Of a stretch of DNA of 64,000 nt, positions 46,968-57,286 are shown piece by piece (the first letter of the stretch is position 1; every line of letters begins with the position of its first letter). Both the position numbers and the translations under genes were made by a program. This DNA is from Sphaerimonospora thailandensis (GTDB lineage Bacteria; Actinomycetota; Actinomycetes; Streptosporangiales; Streptosporangiaceae), in NCBI RefSeq assembly GCF_016863115.1, contig NZ_BOOG01000037.1, positions 16,558 to 80,557 of the forward strand. The letters run 5' to 3'. The notes under the pieces were generated by a model, which was given only the letters and a program-made list of their open reading frames with translations, ran no database searches and had not been told where the DNA came from.

Positions 46968-48179
46968 TCAGAGGGCGATGCCGAGGAGCGCGTCGGCGGT
47001 GTCACGGACCAGTCGGGGGGCGGTGGCGTCGTCCCCCTCTGCCGCCGCCCACGCGTCGATGAGCTCGAGCGCCCCGGACGCGTCCAGGTCGTCGGCCACC
47101 CGCTCACGCACCGCGGCCAGCAGGGCCGCGCCGTCCGGCCCGGCGGACCGGGCCACCGCCGTCCGCCACCGGGCCAGCCTGGCCTCGGCCTCGGCGAGCT
47201 GTGCCGGCGTCCACTCCCAGTCGGCTCGGTAGTGGCGGGCCAGCAGCGCGAGCCGGATGGCCATCGGGTCGGCCGTCTCCCGCAACCGGGACACGAACAC
47301 GAGGTTGCCCCGGGACTTCGACATCTTCTCGCCGTCGAGGCCCACCATGCCGGCATGCACGTACGCCCGTGCGAACGGCCACTCGCCGGTGGCCACATGC
47401 CCCTCACAGGCGCCCATCTCATGGTGGGGGAAGATCAGGTCGGAGCCGCCGCCGGCGACGTCGAAGCCGCTGCCGAGGTTGCGCAGCGCGATGGCGGTGC
47501 ACTCGACATGCCAGCCGGGGCGGCCGCGGCCGAACGGTGCGGGCCAGGAGGGCTCCCCGGGACGCTCACGCCGCCACAGCAGCCAGTCGAGGGGGTGGCG
47601 CTTGCCCTCGCGCCCGGGATCCCCGCCCCGCTCGGCGAACAGTTCCAGCATGGTCTCCTCCGGCAGACCCGAGACGGCGCCGAACTTGGGGGCCGCCGCG
47701 ACCGGGAAGTAGACGTCCCCGTCGACCTCGTAGGCGGCGCCCCGCTCGGCGAGCCGGCCGATCAGGTCCGTGATCTGCTCGATGACCTCGGTGACGCCGA
47801 CGTACTCGCGGGGCGGCAGGATGCGCAGCGCCTCCATGTCGGACCGGAACAGCTCGATCTCGCCCTCGGCGAGCTCCTGCCAGTCCCGGCCCGTCGCCTC
47901 GGCACGTTCCAGCAGGGGGTCGTCCACGTCGGTGGCGTTCTGCGTGTAGTGGACGTCGTGGCCGGCGTCCCGCCAGGCGCGGTTGACCAGATCGAAGGCG
48001 AGATAGGTGTTCGCGTGCCCGAGATGGGTCGCGTCGTACGGCGTGATGCCGCAGACGTACATCCGGGCCTCCCCGGCCGGTGCGGTCTCGCGGATCTCAC
48101 GGGCGGCGGTGTCGTACAGCCGGAGCGGTAGACCTGAACCGGGCAACTTGGGGATATTCGGGACAGACCACGATCGCAT
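46968..48179 (-). CDS. mshC: Cysteine:GlcN-Ins ligase MshC (mycothiol biosynthesis)
   Basis: 403 residues. A cysteinyl-tRNA-synthetase-like enzyme that joins cysteine to glucosaminyl-inositol with ATP. C43[13 protein letters not shown] carries the HIGH-type signature and first zinc Cys; [10 protein letters not shown] (Cys227) and FPHHEMG (His252) complete the zinc site; KMSKS is 285-289. Lack of the tRNA-binding C-terminal domain and overall length distinguish it from CysS. ATG at 48179 has TAGGCT ending 7 nt upstream and no Shine-Dalgarno. It confirms mycothiol as the organism's thiol. Confidence 0.96.
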   Translation of the reverse strand: MRSWSVPNIPKLPGSGLPLRLYDTAAREIRETAPAGEARMYVCGITPYDATHLGHANTYLAFDLVNRAWRDAGHDVHYTQNATDVDDPLLERAEATGRDWQELAEGEIELFRSDMEALRILPPREYVGVTEVIEQITDLIGRLAERGAAYEVDGDVYFPVAAAPKFGAVSGLPEETMLELFAERGGDPGREGKRHPLDWLLWRRERPGEPSWPAPFGRGRPGWHVECTAIALRNLGSGFDVAGGGSDLIFPHHEMGACEGHVATGEWPFARAYVHAGMVGLDGEKMSKSRGNLVFVSRLRETADPMAIRLALLARHYRADWEWTPAQLAEAEARLARWRTAVARSAGPDGAALLAAVRERVADDLDASGALELIDAWAAAEGDDATAPRLVRDTADALLGIAL

Positions 48180-48186
48180 GGTCTGA

Positions 48187-48192
48187 AGCCTA
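48187..48192 (-). promoter_or_regulatory. -10 box of mshC
   Basis: TAGGCT on the minus strand ends 7 nt before the mshC ATG and sits in the 28-bp gap after the NRDE gene, so mshC likely has its own leaderless promoter. Confidence 0.45.
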
Positions 48193-48207
48193 TCCGCTTG
48201 GTGCGGT

Positions 48208-48948
48208 TCAGCCGGTCTCGACCTGATGCCAGGAGGACAGGTCATCCGGCAGCGGGCAGAAGTCGTAGCGCATGCCACGCTCGGCCAGGGCGACCAGGGT
48301 GACCGACAGGCTCGCGAAGACCCGCCCGTCGGGCAGTGTGTGCCGCACCAGCAGGGCGCGCGGATCGTCGCCGGGCAGCGCGGCCTGGGAGGTCAGGCGC
48401 AGCCACTCGCCCCAGAAGCGCGCCGGTGAGCAGTCCTCCCGCCACCGCGGCCGTGCCGCGGCGGCGAACCTGGGCAGGAACCACGAGGCCCGGGGGTTGC
48501 CGTCGCCGCGTTCCCAGCCGGAGTTGATCACCATGTGCAGGCCCGGAGGCAGCTTTTCCTCGGTGAGGCCGTCGCCGTCCCAGCTCCACAGGCGCACCCC
48601 GTCGAGCCCGCCGATCAGCAGGTGAAACGGGTCATAACGGTCCAGTTCCACCGGCGGGAGCTCGCCTGTCTCGGCGGCCAGCAGCGGGAGCTCGCCGCGG
48701 GACCGGCGGGCGGCGGCAGGCGCCGGGACGCCCCGGCCGTTGAGCAGCGCGGCGACCCGTGGCACGGCCGGGTGGGCGGCCAGCCAGGTGCCCCCGGCCT
48801 CCAGGTCCCGGCCGCCGATCAGCCCGGGGTGATCGGGCCAGTGCCGCGCGGGGGACATCCAGGGGCGGCTGACGATCTCGTCACGCACGCCGGCGAGGAG
48901 CACCGGCGCCGAGGCCTCCGGGTCGACGCTCACGATGACCGTACACAC
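48208..48948 (-). CDS. NRDE/TANGO2-family protein
   Basis: 246 residues. The start [20 protein letters not shown] and the altered NRDE motif ([18 protein letters not shown]) define the family; Cys2 would be an Ntn-type nucleophile if the protein is processed. Bacterial members have no settled function; eukaryotic TANGO2 is linked to lipid and heme handling. GTG at 48948 follows GGAGGG by 8 nt and puts Cys at position 2, which decides the start. It lies 28 bp upstream of mshC on the same strand. Confidence 0.88.
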   Translation of the reverse strand: MCTVIVSVDPEASAPVLLAGVRDEIVSRPWMSPARHWPDHPGLIGGRDLEAGGTWLAAHPAVPRVAALLNGRGVPAPAAARRSRGELPLLAAETGELPPVELDRYDPFHLLIGGLDGVRLWSWDGDGLTEEKLPPGLHMVINSGWERGDGNPRASWFLPRFAAAARPRWREDCSPARFWGEWLRLTSQAALPGDDPRALLVRHTLPDGRVFASLSVTLVALAERGMRYDFCPLPDDLSSWHQVETG

Positions 48949-49097
48949 TGCGTGTTCCCTCCATAACGGTAGAGACTTCTGCAGAGTGCACAATCCCTAC
49001 GATTTATGCAAGAGCCCTCGCAGCCTAGTGCCCCAGCCGGCGCAGCGAGATCCCGCCCCGGGCGATCGGTGCAAGGTTGATCGTCTGCCCCAAGGAA

Positions 49098-49874
49098 CTA
49101 GACGGGGGGCCAGGGGATGGCCGGCCAGTCCTCCGAGGGGTGGGGGTGGACGCCGGTCTCGATGAGGCGCCTGACCCGGTCCCGGGTGGCCGCGACCTCG
49201 GCCGGGATGAGCAGTTCCCGCAGCCTGCGGCCGAGCCGGCCCTTGTCGATCTCACGCTCCAGCCGCACCAGCGCCGACACCGCCTCACGCGGCAGTGGCC
49301 GGCCCCGCCACTGCCACAGCACCGTGCGCAACTTGTCGGCCACGGCGAAGCAGACCCCGTGATCGACCCCGTACACGTGCCCGTCGGGCAGCGGCAGCAG
49401 ATGGCCGCCCTTGCGGTCGGCGTTGTTGACCACGGCGTCGAACACCGCCATGCGGCGCAGCGCGGGATTGCGGCTGCGCATCAGGGCCACCAGGTCGGCC
49501 TCGGGATCGGTGTCGATCCACAGCTGCACCATGCCGGGCCCGAAGGGGCCGTCGCGGTAGACCGTCGGGGGCACGATCCGCCAGCCCGTCGCCGCGGCGA
49601 CCTCGTAGGCGGCGACCTCCCGGGCGGCGAGGGTGCCGTCCGGGAAGTCCCACAGCGGTCGCTCCCCCCGCACCGGCTTGTACACGCAGGCCGCGGTGTG
49701 CTCGCCGTTCCTGATCGTGCAGTAGAGCGTCATGTTGGTGGCCTCGACCAGCCGTCCGGCCACCTCCATCACGCCGTCCCTCAGCAGCCGCCGCGCGGTG
49801 GCGTCGTCGAGCGCCGGTCCGTCCATCTCTGTGAAACCCATATTTTTGAAACTCGGCTCGCCTCCGGCGGTCAT
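49098..49874 (-). CDS. SCO1664-type protein (PI3/PI4-kinase-like fold)
   Basis: 258 residues. A conserved actinobacterial family with a kinase-like core: VYKPVRGERPLWDFPDG near the nucleotide site, AVFDAVVNNADRKGGHLL with the Asp and Asn of the catalytic loop, and VYGVDHGVCF as the metal-binding motif. The substrate is unknown. ATG at 49874 overlaps the DUF3090 stop (ATGA); Met12 is an alternative start. The downstream 149 bp to the NRDE gene hold no gene. Confidence 0.88.
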   Translation of the reverse strand: MTAGGEPSFKNMGFTEMDGPALDDATARRLLRDGVMEVAGRLVEATNMTLYCTIRNGEHTAACVYKPVRGERPLWDFPDGTLAAREVAAYEVAAATGWRIVPPTVYRDGPFGPGMVQLWIDTDPEADLVALMRSRNPALRRMAVFDAVVNNADRKGGHLLPLPDGHVYGVDHGVCFAVADKLRTVLWQWRGRPLPREAVSALVRLEREIDKGRLGRRLRELLIPAEVAATRDRVRRLIETGVHPHPSEDWPAIPWPPV

Positions 49875-50482
49875 ACGGTCCCCTGCCCGGTCAGTCCTCC
49901 CGGGTGGTGGCCGTTGAGCCGGACGCAGATGTGGCCTCCCGGATCGAGCGGTCTGCCGCACAGCGGGCAGGGCGGGCGGCCGGCCGCGACGATCTCCAGG
50001 GCGCGCCGGCTGAACGCGCGGGCGGCGGCGGCGCTGATGCGCACCCGCAGGACGGCGGGCTCGGGCCGGTCACCGAGAAGAAAGGCGACGTCCTCCTCCT
50101 CGTCCTCCGCGCCCTCCTCGTCGTCCTCGTCCTCGTCGGTCGCCTCCTGCGCCTCGATGATCACCTGGGAGGTCTCCGGATCCCAGGCGAGCGCCATCGT
50201 CCCCACCCGGAACTCCTCATCCACCGGCAGGTCGAGGGGGCCTTCGTCGGTCAGCTCCGCCGGCGCCACCGCCGGGACGGGCGCGCGGCCGCCGGTACGG
50301 CGCAGCACCTCGTCGAGCAACTCGTCCAGACGGTCGGCGAGCACGGCGACCTGGAACTTCTCGAGTGCGACCGTCGTGATCCTGCCCTGGCCCCGGGCCT
50401 GCAGGAAGAAGGCTCGCGCGCCCGGTTGCCCAACGGCACCGGCCACGAACCTGTCAGGCGGATCGTAGTCGAAGACCGGCAT
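49871..50482 (-). CDS. DUF3090-family protein with zinc ribbon
   Basis: 203 residues. The conserved start MPVFDYDPPDRFVAGAVGQPG is followed by a very acidic stretch at about 115-130 and a C-terminal CPLCGRPLDPGGHICVRLNG zinc ribbon. The function is unknown; it always appears near SCO1664-like and histidine-phosphatase genes in related genomes (general knowledge of actinobacterial synteny). TAAGGT ends 6 nt before the ATG at 50482, so it is likely leaderless. Confidence 0.9.
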   Translation of the reverse strand: MPVFDYDPPDRFVAGAVGQPGARAFFLQARGQGRITTVALEKFQVAVLADRLDELLDEVLRRTGGRAPVPAVAPAELTDEGPLDLPVDEEFRVGTMALAWDPETSQVIIEAQEATDEDEDDEEGAEDEEEDVAFLLGDRPEPAVLRVRISAAAARAFSRRALEIVAAGRPPCPLCGRPLDPGGHICVRLNGHHPGGLTGQGTV

Positions 50483-50488
50483 AGCCTG

Positions 50489-50494
50489 ACCTTA
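50489..50494 (-). promoter_or_regulatory. -10 box of the DUF3090 gene
   Basis: TAAGGT on the minus strand ends 6 nt before the ATG at 50482. It overlaps the stop region of the histidine phosphatase gene. Confidence 0.45.
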
Positions 50495-51193
50495 CGTGGT
50501 TCCGGGTCCACCGCCGACGGCGGCGTCGCTTCCGGTGAGGTTTTCTCCCCCGCCCGCATCCTCCGGAACCTCACTCCGGGGCATCAGATTGGCGACCTCT
50601 CCCCCGACGTCGTTGGCCCTGAGCAGGAACGGCCGCAGCCGGGTGTACCTGATCACGGTCACGGAGGCCGGGTCGACGGTGATCCGCTGGAACTGGTCCA
50701 GGTGCACCCCGAGCGCGTCCGCCACGATCGCCTTGATCACGTCGCCGTGGCTGCACACGAGGTAGGTCGCCTTCTCCCCCAGCCGCTCGTTCCATTCGCG
50801 TACCGCGCGCACGGCCCGGCTCTGCACGTCGGCCATCGCCTCGCCGCCGGGGAACACCGCGGCGCTCGGGTGTGCCTGCACGACCTGCCACAGCGGCTCC
50901 TTGGCGAGCTCCTCGAGCGGTCTGCCGGTCCACTCGCCGTACCCGCACTCCCCGAACCGCTCGTCGGTCTCCACCGACACGGCCCGGCCGTGCGCGACGG
51001 CCGCCGCCGTCTCCCGGCACCGCTCCAGCGGGCTGGAGACGATCGCGTCGAGTTCGAGGGGTTCGAGCCGCCGCGCCACGGCCCCGGCCTGCTCGCGGCC
51101 GCGCTCGTCGAGATGCACGCCCGGGGTCCGCCCGGCGAGCACGGGCCCGGTCAGCTCGGTGAGGCCGTGCCGCAGGAGAAGAAGGGTCGTCAT
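50492..51193 (-). CDS. Histidine phosphatase family protein (MSMEG_4193-like)
   Basis: 233 residues. LLLLRHGLTE provides the catalytic RHG, SSPLERCRETA the second Arg, GECGYGEWTG the acid region and VCSHGDVIKAI the second His. Such phosphoglycerate-mutase-like enzymes dephosphorylate small metabolites. The C-terminal 40 residues are Gly-rich and probably disordered. ATG at 51193 overlaps the uppP stop (ATGA), so it is coupled to uppP. Confidence 0.92.
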   Translation of the reverse strand: MTTLLLLRHGLTELTGPVLAGRTPGVHLDERGREQAGAVARRLEPLELDAIVSSPLERCRETAAAVAHGRAVSVETDERFGECGYGEWTGRPLEELAKEPLWQVVQAHPSAAVFPGGEAMADVQSRAVRAVREWNERLGEKATYLVCSHGDVIKAIVADALGVHLDQFQRITVDPASVTVIRYTRLRPFLLRANDVGGEVANLMPRSEVPEDAGGGENLTGSDAAVGGGPGTT

Positions 51194-52008
51194 GACGAGA
51201 TCACCCCGAGGGTGAGCAGGGTGAGCAGGAACGCGCCGGCGAAGACTCGGTAGACCACGAACAGGATCGTCGAATGCTTCGCGACGTAACGCAACAGCCA
51301 GGCGATCGAGGCGTACCCGACGATGAACGAGACCGCGGTGGCGATCACCGTCGGCGTCACCGGCACACCGCCGCCGTCGCCCACGTGCCGCAGCTCGAAC
51401 AGGCCGGACAGGACCACGGCGGGGACCGACAGCAGGAACGAGTAGCGGGCGGCCGCCTCGCGCGTGTAGCCGAGGAACATCGCGCCGGTCATCGTCGAGC
51501 CCGAGCGCGAGGCCCCGGGGATCAGCGGCGCCATCTGCCACAGGCCGACGATCAGGCCGTCCCGCATGGTTAGGTGAGCGACCTCCTTCTTCTTCCGGCC
51601 CCACTGGTCGGCCAGCAGCAGGAGCAAGCCGAACACGATCAGGAACGTCGCGTTCAGCCAGAGGTTGCGCGCCGGGCCCTCGATCGCGTCCTTGAAGAGC
51701 AGGCCGGCGACGCCGATCGGGATCGTGCCGAGGCCGATGTACCAGCCCATGCGCGCGTCGAGGTCGCCGCGCAGCTCCGGCGTCCACAGGCTGCGCAGCC
51801 AGGTCCAGAAGATCCTGACGATGTCGCGCCAGAAGAAGATGACGACCGCCAGCATCGTGCCGAGCTGGATCACCGCGGTGAACGCCGCGCCGGGGTCGGC
51901 CCAGCCGGCCAGTTTCGGCACGATCAGCAGGTGCGCGGAGCTCGAGATGGGCAGGAACTCCGTCAGCCCCTGCACGACGCCGAGCACGATGGCTTGCAGT
52001 ACGTCCAT
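51190..52008 (-). CDS. uppP: Undecaprenyl-diphosphatase UppP (BacA)
   Basis: 272 residues and about eight membrane helices. QGLTEFLPISSSAH (14-27) and GASRSGSTMTGAMFLG are the two active-site motifs. It recycles undecaprenyl pyrophosphate for cell-wall synthesis and gives bacitracin resistance when abundant. TAGGCT ends 9 nt before the ATG at 52008 and no Shine-Dalgarno is seen. Confidence 0.96.
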   Translation of the reverse strand: MDVLQAIVLGVVQGLTEFLPISSSAHLLIVPKLAGWADPGAAFTAVIQLGTMLAVVIFFWRDIVRIFWTWLRSLWTPELRGDLDARMGWYIGLGTIPIGVAGLLFKDAIEGPARNLWLNATFLIVFGLLLLLADQWGRKKKEVAHLTMRDGLIVGLWQMAPLIPGASRSGSTMTGAMFLGYTREAAARYSFLLSVPAVVLSGLFELRHVGDGGGVPVTPTVIATAVSFIVGYASIAWLLRYVAKHSTILFVVYRVFAGAFLLTLLTLGVISS

Positions 52009-52017
52009 GGTGCCGAC

Positions 52018-52034
52018 AGCCTATCGGCTAGTCT
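52018..52034. promoter_or_regulatory. Divergent -10 boxes of uppP and the aldo-keto reductase gene
   Basis: TAGGCT on the minus strand (52023-52018) and TAGTCT on the plus strand (52029-52034) lie 5 bp apart, each ending 9 nt before its start codon. Both start codons are only 35 bp apart, so both messages should be nearly leaderless and the two polymerases would compete. Confidence 0.5.
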
Positions 52035-52043
52035 TGCCAGGCA

Positions 52044-52982
52044 ATGGACCAGCGATTAGTCGGGCGCAGCGGTCTTTCGGTGTCCAGGATCGGGCTCGGC
52101 ACGATGACCTGGGCCCGGGACACCTCGGCCGAGGAGGCGACCGCTCAGCTCACCGCGTTCGCCGACGCCGGGGGCACGCTGATCGACACCGCCGACGTGT
52201 ACGGCGAGGGCGACGCGGAGCGTCTGATCGGCACGCTCATCCGCGACGTGGTGCCCCGCTCCGAACTGGTGATCGCCACCAAGGCGGTGCTCACCCCGGA
52301 GGGCGGCCGCGACGCCTCACGCCGCCACCTCATCCGAGCCCTCGACGCCTCGCTGGCCCGGCTCGGGATCGACGAGGTGGACCTGTGGCAGCTCCACGCC
52401 TTCGACCACGCCATCCCCCTGGAGGAGACCCTCGCCGCCGTCGACTTCGCGGTCTCCACCGGACGTACGGCATATGCCGGGGTGTGCAACTACGCGGGGT
52501 GGCAGCTCGCCGCGGCGGCCGTGTGGCAGCGGTGCGGTGAGGCCCGGGCTCCGATCGTGTCGGCCCAGGCCGAATACTCCCTGCTCGCCCGCGACGCGGA
52601 GCTGGAACTGCTGCCGGCCGCCGCGCACGTGGGAGTCGGCGTCCTCGCCTGGTCACCGCTCGGGCGGGGCGTGCTGACCGGGAAGTACCGTACCGGCGTC
52701 CCCGCCGACTCCCGGGCGGCCACGCCGCATTTCGCCGACTTCGTCCGGCCCTATCTGGATGAGCGGTGCCGGCGGATCGTGGAGTCCGTGACGACCGCCG
52801 CCGACGGCCTCGGCGTGTCGCCGCTCACGGTGGCGCTCTCCTGGATCCGCGACCGGCCGGGCGTGTCGTCGGCGATCGTCGGCGCGCGGACCCACGCGCA
52901 GCTCCTCGGCGTGCTGCAGGCCGAGAAGCTGACTCTCCCCTGGGAGATCCGCGAGGCCCTCGACGACGTCTCCGACTCCTGA
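52044..52982 (+). CDS. Aldo-keto reductase
   Basis: 312 residues of the AKR family. The tetrad is Asp48 and Tyr53 (LIDTADVYGEG), Lys80 (VIATKAV) and His118 (LWQLHAFD); the NADPH-binding end has SSAIVGARTHAQL. It resembles the AKR11/YhdN or potassium-channel-beta-like group that reduces aldehydes or ketones; the substrate is unknown. ATG at 52044 has a -10 box and no Shine-Dalgarno. Confidence 0.93.
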   Translation: MDQRLVGRSGLSVSRIGLGTMTWARDTSAEEATAQLTAFADAGGTLIDTADVYGEGDAERLIGTLIRDVVPRSELVIATKAVLTPEGGRDASRRHLIRALDASLARLGIDEVDLWQLHAFDHAIPLEETLAAVDFAVSTGRTAYAGVCNYAGWQLAAAAVWQRCGEARAPIVSAQAEYSLLARDAELELLPAAAHVGVGVLAWSPLGRGVLTGKYRTGVPADSRAATPHFADFVRPYLDERCRRIVESVTTAADGLGVSPLTVALSWIRDRPGVSSAIVGARTHAQLLGVLQAEKLTLPWEIREALDDVSDS

Positions 52983-53186
52983 CGGCGGAACGAGAAACCC
53001 ATTCACGTATCACACATCGATACCGAACCGCAATGTTCTACTGCATAACCCCGGCAGTGTGGCGAAGAGTACAGAGGCGGCAAGAAACGCTTCGGAACCG
53101 GATATCGGGGGAGACCGGCGTTCGGGGCACTGACAAGGGGTTCGGGGGGCTGGGGCGAGACGTGAGGGTTTAGGGAGAGGGATTCA

Positions 53187-54188
53187 ATGGGGATCGGACG
53201 CAAGGCCTCCGCGATCTCCGGGGGGGCGCTCGCGCTCGCCCTGGGCGGAGGACTGCCCGTTCTGAACGCGACACCGGCGTACGCGCTGGACTGCACCGGC
53301 GGCGGCCTCATATCGGGCGTCACCAACACCCTGTGCTCGGTGGTGGGTGGCGTGACCGGCACCGTGACCGGCACCGTGGACCAGGTGACCGACACGGTCG
53401 ACCACGCGACCGGCGGCGCGACGGCTCCGCTCAGCCAGACCGTGAACGGCACCCTCGGCGCGGTGGACGGCGCGGCCGGCACGACGCTCGACAACGTCGG
53501 CCACACCGTGGACGGCACCGTCGACTCCCTGGGCGGCACCCTGGGCGGAACGGCGGGCGGCACCCTGGGCAAGACCGGACAGGCCGTCGGCGAGACGGTC
53601 GGCAGAACCACGCGGACGGTCGGCGAGACGGTCGGCAGAACCACGCGGGGGGTCGGCGAAACGGTGAGCGAGGTGGTCCCGAGCGTCGCCCCCACCGCCA
53701 GGCACCTCACCGAGGGGCTGACCGGCGCCGTACGGGACACCTGCCTGCCGCTGGTGAGCGGAACCCGATGCGCCGACTCCCGGGAGGGGACGGCGCAGCC
53801 TGGCGGGCACGTCGACGGGACGCCGCCGCGGGCGTCCCGGGAGGGGACCCTCCCGGTCGAACCGTACCGCCCGCGGTTCGTCCCCACGGGGCATCGGACC
53901 GCGGCCGAGGGCAAGCGGGTGAGCCCCGACACCGACGGCGTCATCCCGCTGCTGTGGCCGGGGCAGCGGATCCCGGGCATCATGCTCCGCGACCGCGGCG
54001 AGACGGTGCGCCCGGGCAGGTCGCACGACCCGGTCGGGACGGCTCTGACGGCGGCGCTGCTGCTGTCGGCGCTGCTCGCCACGCGCGTGGTCTCGGCCCG
54101 GCGGGCCCGCGCGGAGCAGCGGGAGTCGATCCCGTTCGAAGGCGGAATCCAGCTGCCGAGCCGGTCGGGACGGCACCGGCTCGCCTGA
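53187..54188 (+). CDS. Secreted Thr/Gly-rich repeat protein with C-terminal membrane anchor
   Basis: 333 residues. The signal peptide is cleaved near ATPAYA (33). The following 130 residues are Gly/Thr/Val-rich repeats (VTGTVTGTVDQVTDTVDHAT; VGETVGRTTR) with few charged or aromatic residues, apart from cysteines at 36 and about 50. The C-terminus has a membrane segment (TALTAALLLSALLA) and a basic tail (RRARAEQR), giving a type I membrane or wall-associated layout without LPxTG. No family was recognised. ATG at 53187 is preceded by GGGAGAGGG. Confidence 0.85.
   Translation: MGIGRKASAISGGALALALGGGLPVLNATPAYALDCTGGGLISGVTNTLCSVVGGVTGTVTGTVDQVTDTVDHATGGATAPLSQTVNGTLGAVDGAAGTTLDNVGHTVDGTVDSLGGTLGGTAGGTLGKTGQAVGETVGRTTRTVGETVGRTTRGVGETVSEVVPSVAPTARHLTEGLTGAVRDTCLPLVSGTRCADSREGTAQPGGHVDGTPPRASREGTLPVEPYRPRFVPTGHRTAAEGKRVSPDTDGVIPLLWPGQRIPGIMLRDRGETVRPGRSHDPVGTALTAALLLSALLATRVVSARRARAEQRESIPFEGGIQLPSRSGRHRLA
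53586..53684 (+). repeat. Three 33-bp tandem repeats in the secreted protein
   Basis: Copies start at 53586, 53619 and 53652. The first two encode VGETVGRTTRT and VGETVGRTTRG almost identically; the third has diverged (VGETVSEVVPS). The period of eleven codons keeps the frame. Confidence 0.8.
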
Positions 54189-54211
54189 AGCCGCCGGCGC
54201 GGGCGGGACGC

Positions 54212-54976
54212 TCAGCCGCCCATGGCGTGCACACCGCCGTCGACGTGGACGATCTCACCGGTGGTCGCGGGGAACCAGTCCGACAGCAGCGCGACGCACG
54301 CCCTGGCGGCCGGGGCCGTGTCGCTCAGGTCCCAGCCGAGCGGCGCCCTGGCCGGCCAGCTCTCCTCGAACTCCTGGAACCCCGGGATGCTCTTGGCGGC
54401 CATCGTGCGCAGCGGGCCGGCCGCGACGAGGTTGACCCGGATGCCGTGCTTGCCCAGGTCCCTGGCGAGGTAGCGGGAGCAGGACTCCAGCCCCGCCTTG
54501 GCCACGCCCATCCAGTCGTAGACCGGCCAGGCCTTGGTCGCGTCGAAGTCCAGGCCCACGATCGCGCCGCCCTCCTTCATGAGCGGCAGGCACGCGACGG
54601 CCAGCGACTTGAACGAGAAGGTGGACACCTGCACCGCCGTGGCGACGTCCTCCCAGGCGGTGTTGAGGAAGTTGCCGCCCAGGCAGGTCTGCGGCGCGAA
54701 ACCGATGGAGTGGACGACGCCGTCGAGGCCGTCGAGGTGCTCGCCGACCCGGTCGGCCAGCGTGTCGAGGTGCTCGCCGTTCTGGACGTCGAGCTCGACG
54801 ACCGGGGGCGGCTCGGGCAGCCGCTTGGCGATGCGCTCGACCAGGCTCAGACGACCGAAGCCGGTCAGCACGACCTGGGCGCCCTCCTCCTGGGCCAGTT
54901 TCGCCACGTTGTAGGCGATGGAGGAGTCGGTGAGGACACCGGTGACCAGCAGTCGCTTGCCTTCGAGCAAACCCAT
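54212..54976 (-). CDS. fabI: Enoyl-ACP reductase FabI/InhA type
   Basis: 254 residues. Last step of type II fatty-acid elongation with NADH. GVLTDSSIAYNVAKLAQEEG is the FabI-type dinucleotide loop; YDWMGVAKAG gives the catalytic Tyr153 and Lys160 with the Tyr-x6-Lys spacing specific to this class. LDFDATKAWPVYDWMGV is close to the InhA substrate region. It follows fabG on the same strand by 34 bp, the fabG-inhA order known in mycobacteria. Confidence 0.96.
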   Translation of the reverse strand: MGLLEGKRLLVTGVLTDSSIAYNVAKLAQEEGAQVVLTGFGRLSLVERIAKRLPEPPPVVELDVQNGEHLDTLADRVGEHLDGLDGVVHSIGFAPQTCLGGNFLNTAWEDVATAVQVSTFSFKSLAVACLPLMKEGGAIVGLDFDATKAWPVYDWMGVAKAGLESCSRYLARDLGKHGIRVNLVAAGPLRTMAAKSIPGFQEFEESWPARAPLGWDLSDTAPAARACVALLSDWFPATTGEIVHVDGGVHAMGG

Positions 54977-55010
54977 GTACAGCTCCAGTCTCTCGTGGTG
55001 CCTCAGTGTC

Positions 55011-55715
55011 TCAGTGCCCCATGCCGACGCCGCCGTCGACGGGGATGACGGCGCCCGTGATGTAGGACGCGTCGTCGCTCGCCAGGAACCGTACGACCCG
55101 CGCGATCTCGTCCGGCGTCGCCTGCCGCCCGAGCGGGATGTTCTTGCGGATCCGCTCCTGCTGCGCCTCGTCCAGCACCGCGGTCATGTCGGTGTCCACG
55201 AACCCAGGCGCGACCACGTTCACCGTGATGTTGCGCGAGGCGAGCTCACGCGCCAGGGACCGGCCGAAGCCGATCAGGCCGGCCTTGGACGCGGCGTAGT
55301 TGGTCTGGCCGGCCGAGCCGGACAGCGCCACCACCGAGGAGATCAGGATGATGCGGCCGCGCTTGAGCCGGAGCATGGGACGCACGGCACGCTTCGCCAC
55401 GCGGTAGGCCCCGGTCAGGTTGGTGTCGATGACGTCGGTGAACGTCTCCTCCTTCATCATCGGCAGCAGGGTGTCCCTGGTGACCCCCGCGTTGGCGATG
55501 ACGACCTCGACCGGGCCGTGCTCGGCCTCGGCCTTCTCGAAGGCGGCGTCGACGTCGGCGGTGCTCGTCACGTCGCAGCGGACGCCGAACAGCCCCTCGG
55601 GCGGCTCTCCTGAGCGGTAGGTGACGGCGACCGCGTCTCCGGCGGCGGCGAGTTCGCGGGCGATCGCGAGGCCGATGCCGCGATTCCCACCAGTGACGAG
55701 AACAGAGCGAACCAT
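55011..55715 (-). CDS. fabG: 3-oxoacyl-ACP reductase FabG
   Basis: 234 residues. SDR fold with TGGNRGIG (8-15), NAGVTRD, the catalytic Ser in ISSVVALSG and YAASKAG with Tyr and Lys. It reduces 3-oxoacyl-ACP with NADPH and is paired with FabI downstream. ATG at 55715 has TACGGT ending 7 nt upstream and no Shine-Dalgarno. A longer frame to 55766 is not supported by any start signal. Confidence 0.95.
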   Translation of the reverse strand: MVRSVLVTGGNRGIGLAIARELAAAGDAVAVTYRSGEPPEGLFGVRCDVTSTADVDAAFEKAEAEHGPVEVVIANAGVTRDTLLPMMKEETFTDVIDTNLTGAYRVAKRAVRPMLRLKRGRIILISSVVALSGSAGQTNYAASKAGLIGFGRSLARELASRNITVNVVAPGFVDTDMTAVLDEAQQERIRKNIPLGRQATPDEIARVVRFLASDDASYITGAVIPVDGGVGMGH

Positions 55716-55722
55716 GCAAGCG

Positions 55723-55785
55723 ACCGTATCGGCTACCGAGGGGTAGGCCACTTGTCCGCAGGACACAAGATCACGGGGTTAGGAT
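55723..55785. promoter_or_regulatory. Divergent fabG and tldD -10 boxes
   Basis: TACGGT on the minus strand (55728-55723) ends 7 nt before the fabG ATG; TAGGAT on the plus strand (55780-55785) ends 7 nt before the tldD ATG at 55793. Both fit leaderless starts, and the second favours ATG over the GTG at 55787. Confidence 0.45.
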
Positions 55786-55792
55786 CGTGGAC

Positions 55793-57282
<1,490 letters not shown>

Positions 57283-57286
<4 letters not shown>

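Noticed and set aside
49025..49097. Short minus-strand peptide after the SCO1664-like gene
   Set aside because: Only about 22 codons with no separate ribosome-binding site; too little to call.
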